From: PGYU01 sp964637845
GTDB taxonomy: Bacteria > Bacteroidota > Ignavibacteria > Kapaibacteriales > UBA2268
Length of the DNA: 64,000 nucleotides
Reading direction: 5' to 3'
Assembly: GCA_964637845.1 (NCBI GenBank)
Contig: CAZWXI010000003.1
Coordinates: 1-64,000 of the forward strand
Part shown: piece by piece, positions 44,763-54,549 of the stretch
Position numbering within the stretch: position 1 is the stretch's first letter
How the letters are laid out: each line of letters starts with the position of its first letter
Translations under genes and position numbers: made by a program
The notes under the pieces: generated by a model
The model's input: only the letters and a program-made list of their open reading frames with translations
Databases searched by the model: none
Told to the model about the DNA's origin: nothing

Positions 44763-45623
44763 ATGTTTGTAATTATAGGTATCATCATAGTTTTTGTTTG
44801 TGTATTCGGAGGATTTTTCTGGGCAGCTGAATTTAATCCCGATGCAGTCGCATTCTTCCTGCACCCATATGAATACATCATTATTGGTGGAGCGGCAATT
44901 GGTTCAATGTTGATTGCTAACTCCAAAGAACTAAACACACGTATCATAAAGGGCGCCATCGGGACAATGAAAGGAGCGGGAGTCAACAAACAGGCATTTA
45001 TTGAGTTGTTGAAAATGCTCTATGAGTTGTTCCAGTTTGCAAAACGAGAGGGTTTAATTGCATTAGAACAACACATCGAAAACCCTGAATCAAGCTCCAT
45101 TATTTCCAAATACCCTTCATTTTTGGCAAATCATCATGCTGTTGATTTTCTTTGCGACACACTAAAGGTAGTTTTGTCTGGTGGTGTGCCCGCTCATGAA
45201 TTAGAGGAATTGATGGATATTGATTTGGAAAACATTCATCAGGAAGAGCATCATCCACCTGCCGCCTTAACAGTTGTATCCGATGCCTTACCCGGATTAG
45301 GCATTGTAGCTGCCGTTTTGGGTATCATAGTAACGATGTTATCAATTACAGAAGGCGCTGAAACAGTTGGCAAAAAAGTTGGCGGGGCGCTTGTTGGTAC
45401 ATTTATGGGAGTGCTGTTGGCTTACGGTTTTGTTGGTCCCATTGCGCGAAATATGGAAAGAGCCGTCGAGCAGGAAGCAAAGTACTTAGAATGTATCAAA
45501 GCCGCTCTACTTGCATTCGCTAAAAGCATGCCTCCGACGGTTGCAATTGAATATGGACGCAGAGCAATTGACCCGCATCATAGACCAAGTTTCAAGGAAA
45601 CAGAAGAAGCTATAAAAGGTTAA
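44763..45623 (+). CDS. motA: Motor stator protein MotA
   Basis: The 286-residue inner-membrane protein has four transmembrane segments (about 1-20, 33-50, 175-195 and 210-230). The conserved ion-channel motif is clear: PGLGIVAAVLGIIVTM with the functional Pro, then GALVGTFMGVLLAYGFVGPI. The cytoplasmic loop carries the RxGxxxLE segment (KREGLIALE) used for contact with the rotor. With MotB it converts proton flow into torque. An AGGA box precedes the ATG and motB starts 7 bases after the stop. No flagellar rotor or filament genes are in the window. Confidence 0.95.
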   Translation: MFVIIGIIIVFVCVFGGFFWAAEFNPDAVAFFLHPYEYIIIGGAAIGSMLIANSKELNTRIIKGAIGTMKGAGVNKQAFIELLKMLYELFQFAKREGLIALEQHIENPESSSIISKYPSFLANHHAVDFLCDTLKVVLSGGVPAHELEELMDIDLENIHQEEHHPPAALTVVSDALPGLGIVAAVLGIIVTMLSITEGAETVGKKVGGALVGTFMGVLLAYGFVGPIARNMERAVEQEAKYLECIKAALLAFAKSMPPTVAIEYGRRAIDPHHRPSFKETEEAIKG

Positions 45624-45630
45624 ACCCCAA

Positions 45631-46533
45631 ATGTCTGAGCAAAAAAGTCAAAAAGAACAACCTATTATCATTAAAAAGATAAAAAAGGGCGGACATGCAC
45701 ACCACGGAGGTGCATGGAAAGTCGCGTATGCTGACTTCGTGACCGCTATGATGGCATTTTTTATCGTTATGTGGATTTTAGCTTCATCCGAAGAAGTCAA
45801 AATGAAAGTTGCCGAGTATTTCCAACATCCCGATAGATTTGAACTATTTTCAGGAAAGAAAAAATCTGGCCCGGTACCGATTGAACTCGATTTTGAATCA
45901 TCACGCAGAAGAATGGAAGGCGATGACCAGGGTGCGGGTGAATCGTTTATCAAATTTGACCAAGCAACTACTGATACATTATATCAACGATTACTTAATA
46001 AGGCAGTCCAAGATTCTATATTAGCTCAAGAACGAGTAGAGCAAATAGGCGATGAACTGAAAAAGAGATTTGCTCAGATAATGACTCAAAAACCCGAATT
46101 GGAGGAAATACTATCATCCATAAAAATTGAGATGACTAAAGAGGGCCTCAGAATTGAATTAATCGAAAGTACCGAATCACTATTTTTTGAGGTTGGTAGT
46201 AGTAAACTCAGTCCTGCAGCATTAGATATTTTGCGAACTCTCGGGAGGGAAATCGGGAAATTACCCAATTTTGTTGACATTGAAGGTCATACAGACAGTC
46301 GCGGGTACCGAACTCCGAGCGATTATGGTAACTGGGAATTATCATCCGACAGAGCAAATGCCGCAAGAAGAGTTTTGGAGAGAGAAGGTTTCTGGGATGG
46401 GCAGATTGCTCAAGTAAAAGGGTTCGCAGACAAAAAATTGCGCAATCCAGAAAATCCTTTTGACATGAGTAATCGCAGAATTAGCATACTAATCAAACAT
46501 ATGAATGTTGACCAATTCCTCCCACAATTATAG
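45631..46533 (+). CDS. motB: Motor stator protein MotB
   Basis: The 300-residue protein has the N-terminal plug and helix of MotB (HHGGAWKVAYADFVTAMMAFFIVMW) with the proton-binding Asp35, a linker, and a C-terminal OmpA-like peptidoglycan-binding domain at about 185-290 (DIEGHTDSRGYR, LSSDRANAARRVL). It anchors the stator to the cell wall and forms the proton path with MotA. The strongly basic first 20 residues (KKIKKGG) are usual for cytoplasmic orientation. Spacing to MotA is 7 bases and to the response regulator 8 bases, a single operon. Confidence 0.95.
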   Translation: MSEQKSQKEQPIIIKKIKKGGHAHHGGAWKVAYADFVTAMMAFFIVMWILASSEEVKMKVAEYFQHPDRFELFSGKKKSGPVPIELDFESSRRRMEGDDQGAGESFIKFDQATTDTLYQRLLNKAVQDSILAQERVEQIGDELKKRFAQIMTQKPELEEILSSIKIEMTKEGLRIELIESTESLFFEVGSSKLSPAALDILRTLGREIGKLPNFVDIEGHTDSRGYRTPSDYGNWELSSDRANAARRVLEREGFWDGQIAQVKGFADKKLRNPENPFDMSNRRISILIKHMNVDQFLPQL

Positions 46534-46541
46534 GTGTTGAC

Positions 46542-47753
46542 ATGGCAAACAACCAAATTAAGATATTAATCGCCGATGATGAACAAACCAGTAATATTGC
46601 AATTGAAACATTAATCAGAATCCACTTCACTGAGATTAAAACAATTGTTGTTACTGATGGAATTTCGGCATTTAATCAAGCAAAAGCGGAATTACCAGAT
46701 ATTATTATTTCTGACATATCGATGCCCGGGTTGGATGGCTTTGAGCTTTTAAGTAAAATTCGAAGCACTCCCCAACTTAGTGATTGTTTCTTTTTATTTC
46801 TGACCGCCGCATTTGACACAGCAAAGTACGACAATGCAATAAATCTCGGAGCTGATGATTTCATCACAAAACCAATTGAAAACAATCGTTTGATTGTTAG
46901 GTTACGTTCATCTTTGAGATTCATCAATTTGAAGAAACAAGTAAAAGAAGAAAACAGACTGCTTGTCGAATTAGCAGAAGCACTTGAAAATGATGTCCAG
47001 GATATGATAAAACTTGCCGTTAAATTTCTTGAAGCACGAATACCTGCATCTATTGATATGTTAAGAAGAGTATCACAATCCTCTGTTTGGATTTTACGAA
47101 ATATTAGCGATTCAGACGATGATAAACTAGAAGATAGATTACGAGATATTGAAATCGCATCATTTTTATGCCAAGCCGGAAGAATTTTTCTCCCGGATTC
47201 TATGCTAAAAATGCCCGTACTTATAGATGGCGCTCCATCTGACCCACTGATGTGTCAGGTACCTCAATCAGGCAAGGAAATTATTCAAAGCATAAGCAGA
47301 TTCGAACATGTCGCAAAAATAATCGGTTATATTTACGAAAATTTTGACGGTAGTGGAATACCCGAAAGATTGAAATCTTGGCAAATACCTATGGAGGCTA
47401 GAATAATTAGAGCCGCTCTGGATTTTGAAGAACTTCGAACGCTTAGAAATAAAACTTCAAAAGATGCCGTCGAAATCATAAAACGAGAATCACAAAGATT
47501 ATATGACCACAGGGTAGTAATTCTACTCGAGCAGTATCTCAAATCCCATGATAGAGAACTATACAATCCTGACGAAATTGCTGTCCAATTAGCAGAACTT
47601 GAGGATGGAATGATAATAGCGAGAGATGTATATACGAATAAAGGTTTAAAACTTATCCCACAAGGCGCATCGTTGACAGTTAAAACCATTGAGCGCCTGA
47701 TAGCACATAATTCCACAGACCCGATACTTGGAAATGTATATGTCAAGAAGTGA
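46542..47753 (+). CDS. Response regulator with degenerate HD-GYP domain
   Basis: The 403-residue protein has an N-terminal receiver domain (acidic pair at 12-13, phospho-acceptor Asp58 in SDISMPGLDGF, Lys in ITKPIEN). A C-terminal domain clearly of HD-GYP descent follows: SFLCQAGRIFLPDSMLK where HDIGK...PD is usual, and YIYENFDGSGIPERLKSWQIPMEARII where HHExxDGxGYP is usual. The HD pair and the GYP triplet are lost (CQ and GIP), so it should not hydrolyse cyclic-di-GMP and may act by binding. A C-terminal segment of about 60 residues follows. It is 8 bases after motB, so it probably links signalling to motor output. The opposite-strand outer-membrane gene ends 7 bases away. Confidence 0.85.
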   Translation: MANNQIKILIADDEQTSNIAIETLIRIHFTEIKTIVVTDGISAFNQAKAELPDIIISDISMPGLDGFELLSKIRSTPQLSDCFFLFLTAAFDTAKYDNAINLGADDFITKPIENNRLIVRLRSSLRFINLKKQVKEENRLLVELAEALENDVQDMIKLAVKFLEARIPASIDMLRRVSQSSVWILRNISDSDDDKLEDRLRDIEIASFLCQAGRIFLPDSMLKMPVLIDGAPSDPLMCQVPQSGKEIIQSISRFEHVAKIIGYIYENFDGSGIPERLKSWQIPMEARIIRAALDFEELRTLRNKTSKDAVEIIKRESQRLYDHRVVILLEQYLKSHDRELYNPDEIAVQLAELEDGMIIARDVYTNKGLKLIPQGASLTVKTIERLIAHNSTDPILGNVYVKK

Positions 47754-47760
47754 GTATAGC

Positions 47761-50700
47761 TTAGAAATCAAGACCTAAAGAAAATAAATAATTCGGTTCT
47801 GACCAGCCATGATATTGGTTCCGCCATGCAATATCAATTTTCCATGGTAATCCCAAAAAATAGCTCCTTATACCAATACCTGTACTCATTAATAGATTTT
47901 GAGGATGCTTATTACCGTTTTCATCCTTATAGTAAGCACTAAAGCTCTTATCCCACGCACCACCGATATCCAAGAAAAATGCACCGTTGATACCTGATAT
48001 CAATATCGGTAATGGTCCGGCTACTAATGCCGTCAGAAGAGGAAACCTCAATTCTACGTTGGACATAAAATACCTGCTGCCCGAAATTTCGGCGACTTGC
48101 CACCCTCTCATTGGAGTAAGAAAATTCATAAATGCGAAATCTTTGGGTTGGTCAAACGGCAAGCGGTTGTTCTTGAAACGCCTGTTTATCCAATTGTCTG
48201 TACCTCCGACAAAGAAATTGATTGGGTCAGGACCGAAACTCACCGCTCCTGCCGTTCTTGCCGCAATGCTGATAAAATCGCCAAGCGGAAAATAAATACG
48301 GTAATCACCTGAGAAAGTCAAAAATCCTGCGCCATCATCTCCAAATATTTTTGGTGAGGCGGTAACATCAATGAAAAATCTGGAACCTTCACGGGGGCCA
48401 TAATAACCCCATAGCGTATTATCATGAACATAGCGAACATTCGGCACCAGCAAAAAGTTCTCAATGGAAGGAAGCTGCGGCACCTCAACATTTTCACGGG
48501 TCAAGTACATGAAATTAGTGCCACACTCAAATCTCTGGAATAATGTTACAGGATAAGATGCCTTCAGTCCAAGACCAAAGTTTCTGAATCTATGATAAAA
48601 ATTATCCGAATGTAATACAAATGCTGATGTATGATATGCACTAATTTGATAGTCTATAATTTGGGGCAAATAATTATATGCTAAAAAAAATTGACTGTTT
48701 CTTAAGTCCATCAATAAATTTGCTTGGACGAAAATCTGATGGTCCCCCAGTACATCACTAAACAGCATTTGGGTTACTCCCTGAATGCCGTAAAAAGTGC
48801 TATATCCGGGATTTCCAAGTATTAAGTCTGGGGAAAACGACACCCTATAATCATACTCTTGAAATTCAGAAACAGTCATGACAGATTCATCTTGAACTGT
48901 TAAGGTTTTACGTTGAATCGCATCAATATTAGGTGATACGAGTTTTTGTTGAGCAAAATCAATTTCAAAATCACCGTATCCGACTAACTTTTCCGATTTA
49001 GTGGGTTTATCTTGAGTAGCAATTCCTTCTATCATTTGCTTTTTATCAACAAGACTTTGTTTAAACTTGGTAAGCGGCAACTCATCATATTCGAGTCTTT
49101 TTTCAAGTGGAAATCGCATCATGTATATATCATATCCGCCATTAACCTGAGATGTAAACAACAGCTTTGTAGCATCATTTGATAATGCTATTTGTGTTAT
49201 ACCGTTAATTGAATTCGTGATTGGACGTGATTGTAATGTATTTAGGTCTAATAGATATACATTGCTGATACCATTTTTATCTGAGCTATAAATCAACTTG
49301 TCTTGTCCTGCAACAGTAGCTAATGATGTTTTATTATTTTCGGAGTCAAACGTAAGCCTTCTGACTGCACCTGTTTCAACTGAAATTTCGTATAAATCGG
49401 ATTGATAAACGTTGTAGTCCCACATCTTGAATCTCTCGAATAAAGGAGTTGTGAATTCAGACCTATCAGAAATGAAATAAATTTTCTTATCGTCACCCGA
49501 CCATTTCAGCATTTTATCGGAAAATATGTCGTTAGTTAAGTTAGTTAATTTTTTATTTTTGAAGTCGTATATATATATATCACTGCGGTTAATTTCAGTT
49601 CCTATGAAAGCAATATAATTACCGCTATGGGACCAGTCAACGGATGAAATTGATAATAAGCCCAGGGACAATTTTTCGTATCTACCGGTTCTTGCATCAA
49701 CTAAAAAGATAGCGTCCTCTCCACCGGATTTAGCTGATATTGCAATTCTTGTCCCGGTCGGGTCCCAAGATATACCAGGGGTAAGCATATTCAAATCTTC
49801 GAAATCTTGTTTTCTGAAACTACTAACCAGTTGGCGAGTTGTGTTCTTGTCGTTTATATCTCTGACAAAGACGCCAAAAGTACCTCTTGGAGCGGAAATG
49901 AAAGCCATTCTTTCTCCATCGGGAGATATAGCGGGCGATGAATTGTAGTATGTTCTATCTTTAAAATGGTCAGTTAATTGCGTAGCAAAATCCTTCAAAT
50001 CAGTAAATACTTCAAGGTCGGGCCAATAATGCTTCTTAAGGTCACGCTCCCATCTTTCCGAAAAAGTTTCCAAATCCATTTGAAAGGCACTCTGAAAAGC
50101 AGCATTTACGTTTCTGTGAATATTTAATTTATTAATAAAGTCACCAACTTTCTCTTTTCCGTATTTGTTAGCTACATACCAGTAAAAAGTTTGTCCACCT
50201 CTATATGCCAAATAACCGTTTAATCGGTCCAACGAGGGTAGCTTTTCGCTTAGTAATAAATCACGCATGAACATATCGGTTTCGGTATTCATGCCTCCTA
50301 AACTTTCCCACTCACACAACCCTTCATTCAGCCATAATGGTATCATAAAACCGGAACTTGATGTTATGGCTGATTGAAAAGTACCACCGTAAAACATGTC
50401 ATTCAGAACTGCATGAACAAGTTCGTGATGAATTACATGGTAAAATTGTGCGTAATTGCCCTGAAATGGCACAACAACTCTGTTTTTGAATAATTCGGTC
50501 ACACCTCCAACACCTTCGGGCATGAAACTACTTATGATATTGGTTTGCTGGAATTCATTATGTGCGGCATAAACTATTACGCCTACTCTGCTTGTCAGTC
50601 TGTAATTTACAGTCCTTTGGATTGATGACAGGGCTCGCTCTGCCGCATTGGCAGTGAATTCTGCGATGTACTTATGTCCTTCGTCATAGTAAACATCAAA

Positions 50701-50853
50701 ATTCGTTGACTGAATGTATTTCCAATTAAAATTTCTGTATTGTACTTTGTTTTTACCAAACTGTGCAGTAGTCATTACTTGCGAATGTAATGAAATACCA
50801 GCACAGAAAAGCGCTAATATTAATAAACTCAAGAATGATGATTTTCGTTTCAT
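47761..50853 (-). CDS. Metallopeptidase-like / TolB propeller / Omp85-like barrel fusion
   Basis: I start at the ATG at 50853, behind GGAG. The 1030-residue protein has a signal peptide (LLILALFCAGISLHSQ), then a peptidase-MA-like domain at about 40-280 with a zinc motif (HHELVHAVLND) and, downstream, WLNEGLCEWES supplying the third ligand Glu. A TolB/PD40 propeller of about six blades lies at 290-640 (SPDGERMAFISA, SHSGNYIAFIGTE). The rest is a surface-antigen/Omp85-like beta barrel ending in FSLGLDF. It should sit in the outer membrane with the first two domains in the periplasm. Whether the peptidase is active is unknown. Related long proteins occur in this phylum. Confidence 0.87.
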   Translation of the reverse strand: MKRKSSFLSLLILALFCAGISLHSQVMTTAQFGKNKVQYRNFNWKYIQSTNFDVYYDEGHKYIAEFTANAAERALSSIQRTVNYRLTSRVGVIVYAAHNEFQQTNIISSFMPEGVGGVTELFKNRVVVPFQGNYAQFYHVIHHELVHAVLNDMFYGGTFQSAITSSSGFMIPLWLNEGLCEWESLGGMNTETDMFMRDLLLSEKLPSLDRLNGYLAYRGGQTFYWYVANKYGKEKVGDFINKLNIHRNVNAAFQSAFQMDLETFSERWERDLKKHYWPDLEVFTDLKDFATQLTDHFKDRTYYNSSPAISPDGERMAFISAPRGTFGVFVRDINDKNTTRQLVSSFRKQDFEDLNMLTPGISWDPTGTRIAISAKSGGEDAIFLVDARTGRYEKLSLGLLSISSVDWSHSGNYIAFIGTEINRSDIYIYDFKNKKLTNLTNDIFSDKMLKWSGDDKKIYFISDRSEFTTPLFERFKMWDYNVYQSDLYEISVETGAVRRLTFDSENNKTSLATVAGQDKLIYSSDKNGISNVYLLDLNTLQSRPITNSINGITQIALSNDATKLLFTSQVNGGYDIYMMRFPLEKRLEYDELPLTKFKQSLVDKKQMIEGIATQDKPTKSEKLVGYGDFEIDFAQQKLVSPNIDAIQRKTLTVQDESVMTVSEFQEYDYRVSFSPDLILGNPGYSTFYGIQGVTQMLFSDVLGDHQIFVQANLLMDLRNSQFFLAYNYLPQIIDYQISAYHTSAFVLHSDNFYHRFRNFGLGLKASYPVTLFQRFECGTNFMYLTRENVEVPQLPSIENFLLVPNVRYVHDNTLWGYYGPREGSRFFIDVTASPKIFGDDGAGFLTFSGDYRIYFPLGDFISIAARTAGAVSFGPDPINFFVGGTDNWINRRFKNNRLPFDQPKDFAFMNFLTPMRGWQVAEISGSRYFMSNVELRFPLLTALVAGPLPILISGINGAFFLDIGGAWDKSFSAYYKDENGNKHPQNLLMSTGIGIRSYFLGLPWKIDIAWRNQYHGWSEPNYLFSLGLDF

Positions 50854-50942
50854 TTTATCTCCGAATATATAGTCTTTAATAGACACACAAAAGTCTAAAA
50901 GGTTTCATTCAAGGACGGAAAAAAAGCTCATTTAAGTTAAAT

Positions 50943-50970
50943 AAAAAAAGCGTCAAGAGACGCTTTTTTT
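50943..50970 (-). terminator. Terminator after gcvPB
   Basis: A perfect 12-base-pair stem (AAAAAAAGCGTC with GACGCTTTTTTT), loop AAGA, flanked by T runs on either strand, 24 bases after the gcvPB stop. It closes the fatty-acid operon. Confidence 0.85.
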
Positions 50971-50993
50971 TAATTAGGTAAAATAGACTACTT

Positions 50994-52439
50994 TTATGAC
51001 CATTTTACGTTCAACTTTCTTGCCGCTAAAGCATCATCAACTCGTTTAACGGGAGTTGTTAACGGTGCGGAGTTTACTAAATCCGGATTTGTACGTGCTT
51101 CCTCGGCTATTTTGTTCATTGCATTCGCAAATAATTCTATGTTCTCTTTGGATTCAGTTTCCGTTGGTTCAATCAGCATACATTCATGAACTATTAACGG
51201 GAAATAGATTGTTGGAGCATGAAATCCATAATCAAGTAATCGTTTTGCAATATCTTTTGCACTCACACCAAATTCCTTTTGGTAGTCTGCTGAAACCACA
51301 AATTCGTGCATAGCAAATTCATCAAAGGGTACTCTATAATTATCTTTAATAAGTGTTCTTAAGTAATTTGCATTAATTATCGCATTTTCAGATACTTGCC
51401 TTAATCCTTCATTTCCATGCATGCGAATGTAAGTATATGCTCGGACGTGCATACCGAAATTTCCGAAAAATGTATGAACGCGACCTATAGAGTGTTCCAA
51501 ATCATATTTAGTTCTGTAAAAACCTTTGTCATTTATAATTTGAGGGACAGGCAGATAAGGCAAGAGCCTATTACTAACGCATATTGGACCTGAACCAGGT
51601 CCGCCACCACCATGAGGAGTTGAAAATGTCTTATGCAAGTTGATGTGAACGCAATCAAACCCCATATCACCGGGACGTGCTATCCCGAGTAAGGCATTCA
51701 AATTAGCGCCGTCCATGTACATTAAACCGCCACATTCGCGAATTAATTCGGCAATCGTTTCGATTTCGCTCTCGAAAATTCCGACAGTATTTGGATTGGT
51801 CAACATAAAGCCGGCTACATCGTCACCGACTTTCGAACGCAAATCATCAATATCAACCATGCCTGCTTCATTTGAATTAAGCTCAACTATCTCAAAACCG
51901 GCAATAGCAGCCGATGCGGGATTTGTACCATGTGCCGCATTGGGTATCAATATTTTATTACGCTTTGTATCACCTCGGTGCTGATGATAAGCTCTAAACA
52001 TCAAAATACCCGTTAATTCACCCTGAGAGCCGGCGGCGGGTTGCAAAGAAACACCGCTCATGCCGGATATTTCTTTGAGTTGCTCACCTAACTCATACAT
52101 CAAACGGAGTGCACCTTGCGACATTTCGTCAGTTGCATTTGGGTGTAAATCTGCATAACCCGTCATTGATGCAACAGTCTCGTTTATTTTCGGATTATAT
52201 TTCATTGTGCAGGAACCCAAAGGATAGAACCCTTTTTCTATGTTATAGTTGAGGTGACTGAGACGTACATAGTGACGTGAAACGTCAATTTCAGCAATTT
52301 CAGGTAATTCAGCATCTTTTTCTCTTAAAAATTCGTTAGGGATTGTATTATAAGCCGATTTAGAATAATCAATGTCTAATTTTGGTAGAGAATAGCCTTT
52401 ACGCCCCGGTCTGCTTTTTTCAAAAATGATTTTTTCCAT
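50994..52439 (-). CDS. gcvPB: Glycine dehydrogenase (decarboxylating) subunit 2, split P protein
   Basis: This is the pyridoxal-phosphate subunit of the two-chain glycine cleavage P protein, which decarboxylates glycine and passes the aminomethyl group to lipoylated H protein. The 481-residue length is that of subunit 2 rather than the fused ~950-residue enzyme. Key segments are GSCTMKYNPK, LQPAAGSQGELTG, the active-site INLHKTFSTPHGGGGPG (PLP-Lys) and FHAPTIYFPL. Subunit 1 is not in the window. It starts 21 bases after rnc and is followed by a terminator, so it reads as the last gene of the fatty-acid operon. Confidence 0.96.
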   Translation of the reverse strand: MEKIIFEKSRPGRKGYSLPKLDIDYSKSAYNTIPNEFLREKDAELPEIAEIDVSRHYVRLSHLNYNIEKGFYPLGSCTMKYNPKINETVASMTGYADLHPNATDEMSQGALRLMYELGEQLKEISGMSGVSLQPAAGSQGELTGILMFRAYHQHRGDTKRNKILIPNAAHGTNPASAAIAGFEIVELNSNEAGMVDIDDLRSKVGDDVAGFMLTNPNTVGIFESEIETIAELIRECGGLMYMDGANLNALLGIARPGDMGFDCVHINLHKTFSTPHGGGGPGSGPICVSNRLLPYLPVPQIINDKGFYRTKYDLEHSIGRVHTFFGNFGMHVRAYTYIRMHGNEGLRQVSENAIINANYLRTLIKDNYRVPFDEFAMHEFVVSADYQKEFGVSAKDIAKRLLDYGFHAPTIYFPLIVHECMLIEPTETESKENIELFANAMNKIAEEARTNPDLVNSAPLTTPVKRVDDALAARKLNVKWS

Positions 52440-52460
52440 GTTTATTGAATAATTTAAAAT

Positions 52461-53258
52461 TTATAAAAAATGTGTGTCTAATGCATTTTTAGCCGCAAAT
52501 TGTTCGGCATCTTTTTTATTTTTTCCCTGTCCTATCCCCATGATGGTCCCGTCAACGAATACGCCTATTGTAAAAAATTTGTCATGTGGCTGACCTTCCT
52601 CTGACAAAACTGAATATTCTGGTGTTTTCTTTCCTTGTGACTGAACCAATTCCATTAATCGGCTTTTATAATTGTTGTCGTCCAGCAAACTTTCAGTAAT
52701 CATTAGAGGCAACATTTTCTTCAAGATAAACTCTCGTACTTTATTCAATCCTGAATCAATGAATATTGCCGCAATTACTGCTTCCATCGCATCCGCTAGA
52801 ATAGTTTCGTTCCCACTTTTTATAGTCTTGGCGGCATTATGACTTATTCTAAGAAATTGCTCGATGTTTAGCTTTTGTCCACAAAGTGCTAGCGAATGTT
52901 TGTTTACAAGGCGTGATCTTAATTTAGTCAATGTACCCTCACTACCGGCATATTTGTTAAAAAACAAATATTCGGCAATTATCAAATCAAGTATTGCATC
53001 GCCAAGAAACTCCAGCCTTTCGTTGGAATTCATTCCAATACTATCAGCTACACTTGTGTATGATCTATGAGTAAGAGCTTCTTCAAATACACCTTTGTGC
53101 ACAATGCTAAAACCTAATAATTTCTCGAACTGTTTCAACACCTCACCTGATAAAAATCCGACCTCAGGAAAACGTTTCTCGATATCGGATTTTGATATAT
53201 TCAGTCCTCCCGAAATATATGAGACATATGGAGCAATAATTCGAGAACTTTGACTCAT
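52461..53258 (-). CDS. rnc: Ribonuclease III
   Basis: The 265-residue enzyme cuts double-stranded RNA in rRNA and mRNA processing. The signature NERLEFLGDAILDLI holds the catalytic acidic residues, and EAVIAAIFIDSG carries the second set. A dsRNA-binding domain closes the protein (residues about 190-262, with KKDAEQFAAKNAL). About 30 extra residues precede the usual N terminus. The gene lies 9 bases after fabF, a common rnc/fabF neighbourhood in this and other phyla, and 21 bases before gcvPB. Confidence 0.96.
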   Translation of the reverse strand: MSQSSRIIAPYVSYISGGLNISKSDIEKRFPEVGFLSGEVLKQFEKLLGFSIVHKGVFEEALTHRSYTSVADSIGMNSNERLEFLGDAILDLIIAEYLFFNKYAGSEGTLTKLRSRLVNKHSLALCGQKLNIEQFLRISHNAAKTIKSGNETILADAMEAVIAAIFIDSGLNKVREFILKKMLPLMITESLLDDNNYKSRLMELVQSQGKKTPEYSVLSEEGQPHDKFFTIGVFVDGTIMGIGQGKNKKDAEQFAAKNALDTHFL

Positions 53259-53267
53259 AAGAATTAA

Positions 53268-54527
53268 CTATTGCTCGAATGCTTTGAAACAAATAGAAGC
53301 ATTGTGTCCACCAAAACCGAAAGTGTTGCTAATTGCTGCTTTGATATTTTTTTCGACAAATTTATTAGGTGCATAATTCAAATCACATTCCGGGTCTGGT
53401 GTAAAATGATTTATCGTCGGTGGTATTTTAGAATTTTTAATAGCCATTACCGTAGCAATGGCTTCAATAGCTCCTGCGGCGCCTAATAGATGTCCTGTCA
53501 TGGATTTAGTAGAACTCACAACCATGTCGTAAGCATGTTCACCAAAAACCGTTTTGATGGCAGTTGTTTCAGTTTTGTCATTGAATGGAGTTGAAGTGCC
53601 ATGAGCATTGATATAATCAATGTCATTGGGAGTCAAATCTGCATCTTGAATACATAAAGACATAGAACGAACAGCGCCTTCTCCTCCGGGTGCCGGTTGA
53701 GTGATATGGAAAGCGTCGTCAGTTAAGCCAATTCCTGCTACCTCGCAATAAATATCGGCACCTCTATTCATGGCATGTTCTAATGTTTCCATAATTAACA
53801 CACCTGCGCCTTCGCCGATGACAAATCCATCTCTGTCCTTATCAAAGGGTCTGCTAGCAGTCGAAGGGTCATCATTACGAGTTGAAAGAGCCTTCATGGC
53901 ATTAAATCCGCCGACACCCATTGGACAAACTACTGCCTCACTACCTCCAACGACTATCATATCGGCATCACCACGCTGTAAAAGCATAAGAGCGTCGGCG
54001 ATAGAGTGCGAAGAAGTAGCACAGGCAGATACAGTAGCATAGTTTGGCCCTTTTAGTCCCCATCTAATTGCAACATGACCTGCCGCAATATCCGCGATCA
54101 ACATTGGGACGAAAAATGGTGAAATCCTGTCGGGTTTGCCATCACGTTCGTACAGATTTTGTTGTTGGTAGTGATATGTCCACATACCACCTATTCCGGA
54201 GCCAATGATAACGCCAATGCGGTTTTTATCGAGGTTATCAAAATTGATTTTAGCATCTTCGACAGCCATCACTGTTGAAGAAATCGCATATTGGGTAAAC
54301 AAGTCCATCCGCTGTGCTTCTTTTGCAGAAATATGCACAGTGGGGTCATAGTTCTTAACTTCACAAGCGAACTGTGTTTTATAGTCGGTAGCATCAAATT
54401 TGGTTATAGGTGCTGCACCGCTTCTGCCTTCCAGCAAACCGCTCCAATATTCCTGGAGATTATTGCCGATTGGAGTAACAGCACCCATCCCGGTTACTAC
54501 TACCTTCGGAAAATTATATTTAGGCAT
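53268..54527 (-). CDS. fabF: 3-oxoacyl-[acyl-carrier-protein] synthase II
   Basis: The 419-residue condensing enzyme elongates acyl-ACP with malonyl-ACP. The Cys-His-His triad is intact: VSACATSSHS (Cys near 168), NAHGTSTPFND and TKSMTGHLLGAAG. The GFGGHNASICF C terminus is typical. It follows acpP by 22 bases and precedes rnc by 9. The ribosome-binding site GGGAGG lies unusually close to the ATG, 3 bases. Confidence 0.97.
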   Translation of the reverse strand: MPKYNFPKVVVTGMGAVTPIGNNLQEYWSGLLEGRSGAAPITKFDATDYKTQFACEVKNYDPTVHISAKEAQRMDLFTQYAISSTVMAVEDAKINFDNLDKNRIGVIIGSGIGGMWTYHYQQQNLYERDGKPDRISPFFVPMLIADIAAGHVAIRWGLKGPNYATVSACATSSHSIADALMLLQRGDADMIVVGGSEAVVCPMGVGGFNAMKALSTRNDDPSTASRPFDKDRDGFVIGEGAGVLIMETLEHAMNRGADIYCEVAGIGLTDDAFHITQPAPGGEGAVRSMSLCIQDADLTPNDIDYINAHGTSTPFNDKTETTAIKTVFGEHAYDMVVSSTKSMTGHLLGAAGAIEAIATVMAIKNSKIPPTINHFTPDPECDLNYAPNKFVEKNIKAAISNTFGFGGHNASICFKAFEQ

Positions 54528-54549
54528 ATGCCTCCCGATTAATTTTTAA

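Noticed and set aside
44763..46533. MotA/MotB as ExbB/ExbD-like or GldL/GldM-like proteins
   Set aside because: MotB has the OmpA-like peptidoglycan-binding domain and plug, and MotA has the PGLGIVAAVLG channel motif, which fit the flagellar-type stator and not the others.
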